This document shows, piece by piece, positions 5,007-8,706 of a DNA stretch of 8,706 nt (position 1 is the stretch's first letter; each line of letters starts with the position of its first letter). A model generated the notes under the pieces. It was not told the origin of the DNA. It did no database searches and saw nothing but the letters and a program-made list of their open reading frames with translations. This DNA is from Actinomycetota bacterium (GTDB lineage: Bacteria > Actinomycetota > Actinomycetes > S36-B12). The stretch lies in assembly GCA_009702725.1 (NCBI GenBank), contig WLHM01000041.1, forward strand, positions 1-8,706. Direction: 5' to 3'. The position numbers and the translations under genes are program-made.

Positions 5007-6280
5007 GTAGGCATCGAGTGCGAAATGCACTTGGAGAATTGCGTGCGCGCATGCCAATCCCAATCACTATCTTGATCGCGCCGGTACTTGCGGCAACTGC
5101 TCTATCGGCCGCGATGGCACCTAGCGCGCTAGCGGCGCCAAGTCCGATCACTATTTGGGTTGACGTCTCTCGTGCGGCTACTGTTTCAGAGTTTTTGAAG
5201 GACGGTTACCAAGGCCACCCGGTCAACGTGGTTACCAAAGAACTTGCGGCAATAAAATCCGAACTTTCAACAGTGCCGATTGATCAGGCTCCCGACGTCA
5301 TTTGGGCTGATAACACCTGGACAGGCGATCTCGCAGCCGCTGCTTTGATCGTGCCGTTGACACTCTCACCGGCAAAGAAAGCTTTGTTCGCCCCCAACGT
5401 CCTCTCGGGTTTTCAGTTTGGGTTCGACTACTACGGGATCCCCGTGCAGTACGAAACCTGGGCCCTGTTGACCAATGCTTCACTGGCACCTAAACCACCG
5501 GTGTCATTTGCGAAGTTGTCCACTAAAGCCTTGGCCCTTAAGGCGGCTGGCCGTGCCGATGTCGGCCTTGCCGTGGGTCAAGGGGTAAAGGGCAACGCTT
5601 ACTTCACCTACCCATTGTTTTCAGGTCTAGGTGGTTATGTATTCGGCAAGGACACTTCTGGCAGCCTGAACCCATTCGACGTTGGAGTTTACAACTCGGT
5701 TTTCCGCAAGAACACGAAAATTATTGATGACTGGAACAGCACCGGGTTGATTAATTCTTCGGTTGATGTGGTGGCTGCTGAAGCAGCGTTCAAAGCGGGC
5801 CGTGCGCCTTTTTGGATAACCGGGCCGTGGAGTGCTTCGACATTGCAGGCCCTGAAATTTAAGTACTTCATATCACCGGTGCCCCGAATCGATGCCAATT
5901 TGGCCATGGCACCGCTACTTGGTATCAAAGGCTTCATGGCAACCTCGTATGCGGAAGCCCACGGGTTGGGAGATGTAGTGCCGGGCCTGGTTGTCAAGAA
6001 ACTCAGTAGTTCAACCTTCCAGTCAAATATGGCTGCGATATCGCTGCGCGCCCCAGCGAATAAGAAATCGACGTATAGCACTTCAATTGGCGGCCGGTTG
6101 GCGCAAGCATTCGGCACCGCTGGTGTTGATGGGGTGCCGATGCCTAATATCCCGCAGGCATCGTCAGTCTGGGGCCCGCTGAGCACCGCATGGGCGAAAT
6201 CCACCAGTGGTTCAGAGGCGACACCCGCGAAGAAGGCATTTTCGGCGGCGCAGGATGAAATACAAAAGGCAATTGGCTAA
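5003..6280 (+). CDS. Secreted extracellular solute-binding protein (MalE-like)
   Basis: 425-residue substrate-binding protein of the type serving carbohydrate ABC importers. A basic N-terminus (SRHRVRNALGELRAR) precedes a hydrophobic segment (about 17-40) and an AxA-type signal peptidase I site SALA|AP (after Ala44). The mature part follows the MalE pattern: ITIWVDVS (49-56), APDVIWADN (96-104), DLAAAALIVPLTLS (109-122), YYGIPVQYETWALLTN (143-158), AEAAFKAGRAPFWITGPW (259-276) and YFISPVPR (288-295). I see no cysteine, so it is not a lipoprotein, which is unusual for a binding protein in a Gram-positive. The GTG start overlaps the DUF3263 stop; ATG at 5051 (residue 17) is an alternative that would shorten the n-region but keep the signal peptide. 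No permease or ATPase gene lies in the window. The ligand cannot be told from sequence; a sugar or maltodextrin is the family default. Confidence 0.9.
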   Translation: MSRHRVRNALGELRARMPIPITILIAPVLAATALSAAMAPSALAAPSPITIWVDVSRAATVSEFLKDGYQGHPVNVVTKELAAIKSELSTVPIDQAPDVIWADNTWTGDLAAAALIVPLTLSPAKKALFAPNVLSGFQFGFDYYGIPVQYETWALLTNASLAPKPPVSFAKLSTKALALKAAGRADVGLAVGQGVKGNAYFTYPLFSGLGGYVFGKDTSGSLNPFDVGVYNSVFRKNTKIIDDWNSTGLINSSVDVVAAEAAFKAGRAPFWITGPWSASTLQALKFKYFISPVPRIDANLAMAPLLGIKGFMATSYAEAHGLGDVVPGLVVKKLSSSTFQSNMAAISLRAPANKKSTYSTSIGGRLAQAFGTAGVDGVPMPNIPQASSVWGPLSTAWAKSTSGSEATPAKKAFSAAQDEIQKAIG

Positions 6281-7428
6281 TTGATCCGGCCGGCTACTTC
6301 AAGCTCCCTGCGTGATACGGCGACCCGCATCACCAACCAAGTTATGAAAGCTATGGAAATTAACAGGATGCCAATTCGCGATTGCGTGTTCCCGTTTCTA
6401 ATTTGATACAGGCCGTCAAGCATCGCCGCCGCTGCCAACGCGGCCTGAGCCCAGGTTAGATTGACCAGACGGTTATTAATAAGCACCTCGAGCAGTGTTA
6501 AACCAAGGAGTAACAGTCCAATCGCCACTGCGAATACGCCAGCATTGGCCGCCTCCGTCGTTCCCGGGTCACTAGAGGCGAAGATTGCCATCTCATCTGC
6601 TGCCGCTGTCACTCCCAATATGAGGATGAAATGCGCAAAAATGATGCCTATTAACAATCTAGGGTGCGCGGGCTTCCGCTTGCTGAATACACCCTCGAAA
6701 TACGCTGTCGCCAGTGCCAAGTCAAAAATCACTATCAGGAAGAAGAATCGGTAGTCAGAACCTGCCGTGGTATTAGTTAGCACGCCTACAATATGGATCA
6801 AACTTTCGCCGATTGCGATCAAGAAAAGTAATCCGAGTCTCTCGCGAAGGTGATCAGGGTGTAGCGGAAAGTCTTGACTCACGTTACGAAGGAATGAAAA
6901 CAGGATTGGTGCCATGGTGACTAAAAGTGCCAAAGCAAACACATAAAGGAGCGCTTCTTTTGAAAGTAGTACTCCCGCGAAACAAATGAAGGCACCAAGA
7001 GCAGTGCTGATTATTGAGACTTTGAGCCCCTGGACAGGTATTCCAATTTGAATTCTCGCTAGCGCGTACATCCCTCCGATTGTGAGGAACACGAATCCCA
7101 AACTTATTAGGCCGCCCCGCCAGTCGATCGCGCTACCTTCGCCCACGGAAATCGCTGTGAGCAGGATTCCTGACATTTGCAAGAGAAGCAGTATTCGATA
7201 AATGATGCCATCGATGGCGAACCTATTGTGGATTAGCGTAGTTAGTAGCCATACGCTGAATAGGGCGGCAAGTGCAAGTAGCGAAAAGTACGCGGTTTCG
7301 AGGCTTGGGTGCTCGATGAACGCGTCGTTGGACACTCCAAGTGCAGCAACCACCGCTAGGTCATAGAAAAGTTCGAGCCAACCGGCCTTTCGGTCTTCAC
7401 CAGGCTTTATTGCAGATCTGGTAAACAT
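6277..7428 (-). CDS. Low temperature requirement protein A (LtrA) family
   Basis: Polytopic membrane protein of 383 residues with about 11-12 hydrophobic segments. The two LtrA signatures are present: KAGWLELFYDLAVVAAL (14-30) and HLRERLGLLFLIAIGESL (193-210). The family is named after a Listeria gene needed for growth in the cold; its biochemical role is unknown. The start ATG (7426-7428) has only a weak GGA upstream. The gene begins 18 nt after the stop of the acetyltransferase on the same strand, so it is probably translated from that transcript. Its base composition appears richer in A/T than the neighbouring genes, by eye. Its TAG stop (6277-6279) overlaps the TAA of the convergent binding-protein gene, leaving no room for a terminator between them. 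Confidence 0.9.
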   Translation of the reverse strand: MFTRSAIKPGEDRKAGWLELFYDLAVVAALGVSNDAFIEHPSLETAYFSLLALAALFSVWLLTTLIHNRFAIDGIIYRILLLLQMSGILLTAISVGEGSAIDWRGGLISLGFVFLTIGGMYALARIQIGIPVQGLKVSIISTALGAFICFAGVLLSKEALLYVFALALLVTMAPILFSFLRNVSQDFPLHPDHLRERLGLLFLIAIGESLIHIVGVLTNTTAGSDYRFFFLIVIFDLALATAYFEGVFSKRKPAHPRLLIGIIFAHFILILGVTAAADEMAIFASSDPGTTEAANAGVFAVAIGLLLLGLTLLEVLINNRLVNLTWAQAALAAAAMLDGLYQIRNGNTQSRIGILLISIAFITWLVMRVAVSRRELEVAGRIN

Positions 7429-7446
7429 ATTTACTGTTCCGAGAAT

Positions 7447-8469
7447 CTAGCGTCGGTTCGCATGTGTTGAGGCTACATCTGCCAGCACATAGTCCAGTAA
7501 TTTACGTCCATGATCGGAAGCGGTAGCGATATCAGCCGCGTGGATATCGACATTGTGTAACGACTGCAATCGAAGTGCATCCTCGTCTAAATGTTGATTC
7601 GGAAAAACGCCCGCGAAAGCGAATCCGAGTAGGGCTAGATCGGCGTCGAGAATAATCTCAGTGGCAGGGTCATTAAGTGGCAAGTCTAGGTAAACGGCAT
7701 CGCGGCCGGCGTTAGTCACGAGATCGTCGCGGGCTTGCAACACCACCTTACGCAGATCACGGCCAGGTTTACGGGCGGTGATAATTGCGAGGTTGTGGTC
7801 GTCTTTGTGCGAAACAACTATTCCAGTTGATTCGCTGATTTCACGCGCGTGTGAGGGACTGGCTTTCATGACCCTGCCGCGTATTCCAGTAGTGTTCACA
7901 ATGTCTTCGATGATTGCTCGGTGGCGTGTTGGTGTGTAAATCGGTCGATCGTGGCCCTCGTTTTCTTTCAAATAAAAAAGGGCGACGGATTCACGTCGAG
8001 GCCCCGTCGCTAGAGCCGCATTGTTGCTAACTGAGTCTGGTATCCACCCGAGTAAGAAACCAGTTTCATGGGCTCCAAGATCAACATTGGCCTTCTGGCT
8101 GTATGGGTGTGCCGCTGTTGCCTCACTGAAAATCCCCAACACGCCCTGGCCCTTAGCCCAAAGCGCCGCGTACTGCTTCATGGCAGTAAAAAGGTGGTGG
8201 CCGCGAGCGGCCTCGGTGACAACCGCTACCCCTGCGTGCAGGACGGGTGCATCGGGGTCCTCGCGCATTAGCGCCATATGACCAGCAACGGTGCCATCAG
8301 GAAGCACCCCAATAGTGCTTATCAGCGAGCCGGCTTTTATACGGCTCGCAATCTCATCGGGCTGATACACCCAGTCAGCATCGTAAGAAGTACCGTAAGC
8401 ATCGGTCACTAGGTCAGTGAGGATGTGCGACTCGTCGGCACGCAAGAAGCGAATTGTCACATCGTCCAT
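7447..8469 (-). CDS. GNAT-family N-acetyltransferase with extra C-terminal domain
   Basis: 340-residue cytoplasmic protein. Residues about 4-145 form a GNAT domain, with the acetyl-CoA-binding motif A around VAVVTEAARGHHLFTAM (81-97) and a following segment SEATAAHPYSQKANVDLG (115-132). This latter stretch resembles the acyltransferase part of proteins sometimes annotated as GNAT/RsbW-like fusions. Residues about 180-330 form a second domain ending in LDLPLNDPATEIILDADLALLGFAFAGVFP (261-290) and DEDALRLQSL (295-304), reminiscent of a degenerate second GNAT fold. I see no kinase or ATPase motif. The substrate is unknown. The ATG at 8467-8469 follows a -10-like box by 6 nt with no SD, suggesting a leaderless mRNA. 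Upstream, 21 nt away on the same strand, is the pterin dehydratase; downstream is ltrA. Confidence 0.82.
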   Translation of the reverse strand: MDDVTIRFLRADESHILTDLVTDAYGTSYDADWVYQPDEIASRIKAGSLISTIGVLPDGTVAGHMALMREDPDAPVLHAGVAVVTEAARGHHLFTAMKQYAALWAKGQGVLGIFSEATAAHPYSQKANVDLGAHETGFLLGWIPDSVSNNAALATGPRRESVALFYLKENEGHDRPIYTPTRHRAIIEDIVNTTGIRGRVMKASPSHAREISESTGIVVSHKDDHNLAIITARKPGRDLRKVVLQARDDLVTNAGRDAVYLDLPLNDPATEIILDADLALLGFAFAGVFPNQHLDEDALRLQSLHNVDIHAADIATASDHGRKLLDYVLADVASTHANRR

Positions 8470-8475
8470 TTTTAT

Positions 8476-8481
8476 ATTATG
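8476..8481 (-). promoter_or_regulatory. -10 box for a leaderless acetyltransferase mRNA
   Basis: On the minus strand CATAAT (8476-8481), overlapping TAATAT (8474-8479), is followed by ATAAAA and then the ATG at 8469. Transcription starting 6-7 nt after the box would begin at the ATG itself. No SD is present in the 21-nt gap after the dehydratase stop. No convincing -35 is visible. Confidence 0.5.
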
Positions 8482-8490
8482 CCGGCTTAA

Positions 8491-8706
8491 CTAGGCGCCG
8501 GTGCTCAGGACAGTGTCGATGAGTGTGGCCAAGTCAAGATCGAGCTCGGTTAGGCACCCGGTGCTGTGCGTGATCAGCGCTATCCGCAAAGTCCGCCACC
8601 GGATATCGATATCCGGGTGATGGTCGAGCGACTCTGCCGCGCCCGCTATGGCAACAACCCAGTCGATGGCGATCGCATAAGTGGGGGCCTTAATCTCACG
8701 GGTCAG
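8491..8706 (-). CDS. Pterin-4a-carbinolamine dehydratase, N-terminus cut by window edge
   Basis: The last 71 residues and the TAG stop (8491-8493) of a protein that dehydrates 4a-hydroxytetrahydrobiopterin, recycling the pterin cofactor of aromatic amino-acid hydroxylases. The diagnostic segment HHPDIDIRW lies mid-fragment, followed by THSTGCLTELDLDLATLID. The usual THSxGGLTxxD has Cys in place of the second Gly here. The family is about 95-110 residues, so roughly a quarter to a third is off the right edge. In many bacteria these genes are present without a hydroxylase nearby, and none is visible here, so a pterin role in Phe hydroxylation is only the family default. It is 21 nt upstream of the acetyltransferase on the same strand. 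Confidence 0.93.
   Translation of the reverse strand: MTREIKAPTYAIAIDWVVAIAGAAESLDHHPDIDIRWRTLRIALITHSTGCLTELDLDLATLIDTVLSTGA

Noticed and set aside
5689..6204. Minus-strand 171-codon frame within the solute-binding protein
   Set aside because: It is a shadow of the clearly coding plus-strand gene and has no recognisable domain.

Overview
The window looks like a chromosomal segment of an actinobacterium with moderate GC content. The most lineage-specific marker is a small DUF3263 protein, a family I know almost only from Actinobacteria. GTG and TTG starts with strong Shine-Dalgarno (SD) sequences, and apparently leaderless starts, fit the same group. No mobile element, CRISPR array, tRNA or rRNA gene is visible.

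Left third (1-3645): a tryptophan-to-anthranilate (kynurenine) catabolic cluster. On the minus strand, tryptophan 2,3-dioxygenase (1083-1946) is followed by kynureninase (1031 to beyond the left edge). Divergent from them is an Lrp/AsnC-family regulator (2066-2518), and the shared intergenic region carries a perfect 7-bp inverted repeat over the dioxygenase start. Beyond the regulator lies an alpha/beta hydrolase with an HGGYW oxyanion motif (2851-3645, minus), which fits the missing kynurenine formamidase. Together these could convert Trp to N-formylkynurenine, kynurenine, then anthranilate plus alanine. Between the regulator and the hydrolase is a 55-codon minus-strand ORF (2574-2741) with a good SD and a Trp/Cys-rich C-terminus, preceded by two hairpins. 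I do not recognise it, and it is the most interesting candidate for something undescribed. The dioxygenase carries Ser where TDOs normally have the distal-pocket His, which is the residue type IDO enzymes have there.

Middle (3734-6280, plus strand): a CPBP/CAAX-type intramembrane protease with a TTG start; a 72-bp tandem array of eight 9-bp units beginning on its stop codon; a strong hairpin; a DUF3263 gene; and a secreted maltose-type solute-binding protein whose GTG start overlaps the DUF3263 stop by 4 nt. The binding protein has no lipobox cysteine and no transporter genes beside it.

Right third (6277-8706, minus strand): a pterin-4a-carbinolamine dehydratase (cut by the right edge), a two-part GNAT acetyltransferase that appears to be read from a leaderless promoter, and an LtrA-family membrane protein. 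The LtrA stop overlaps the binding-protein stop tail to tail.
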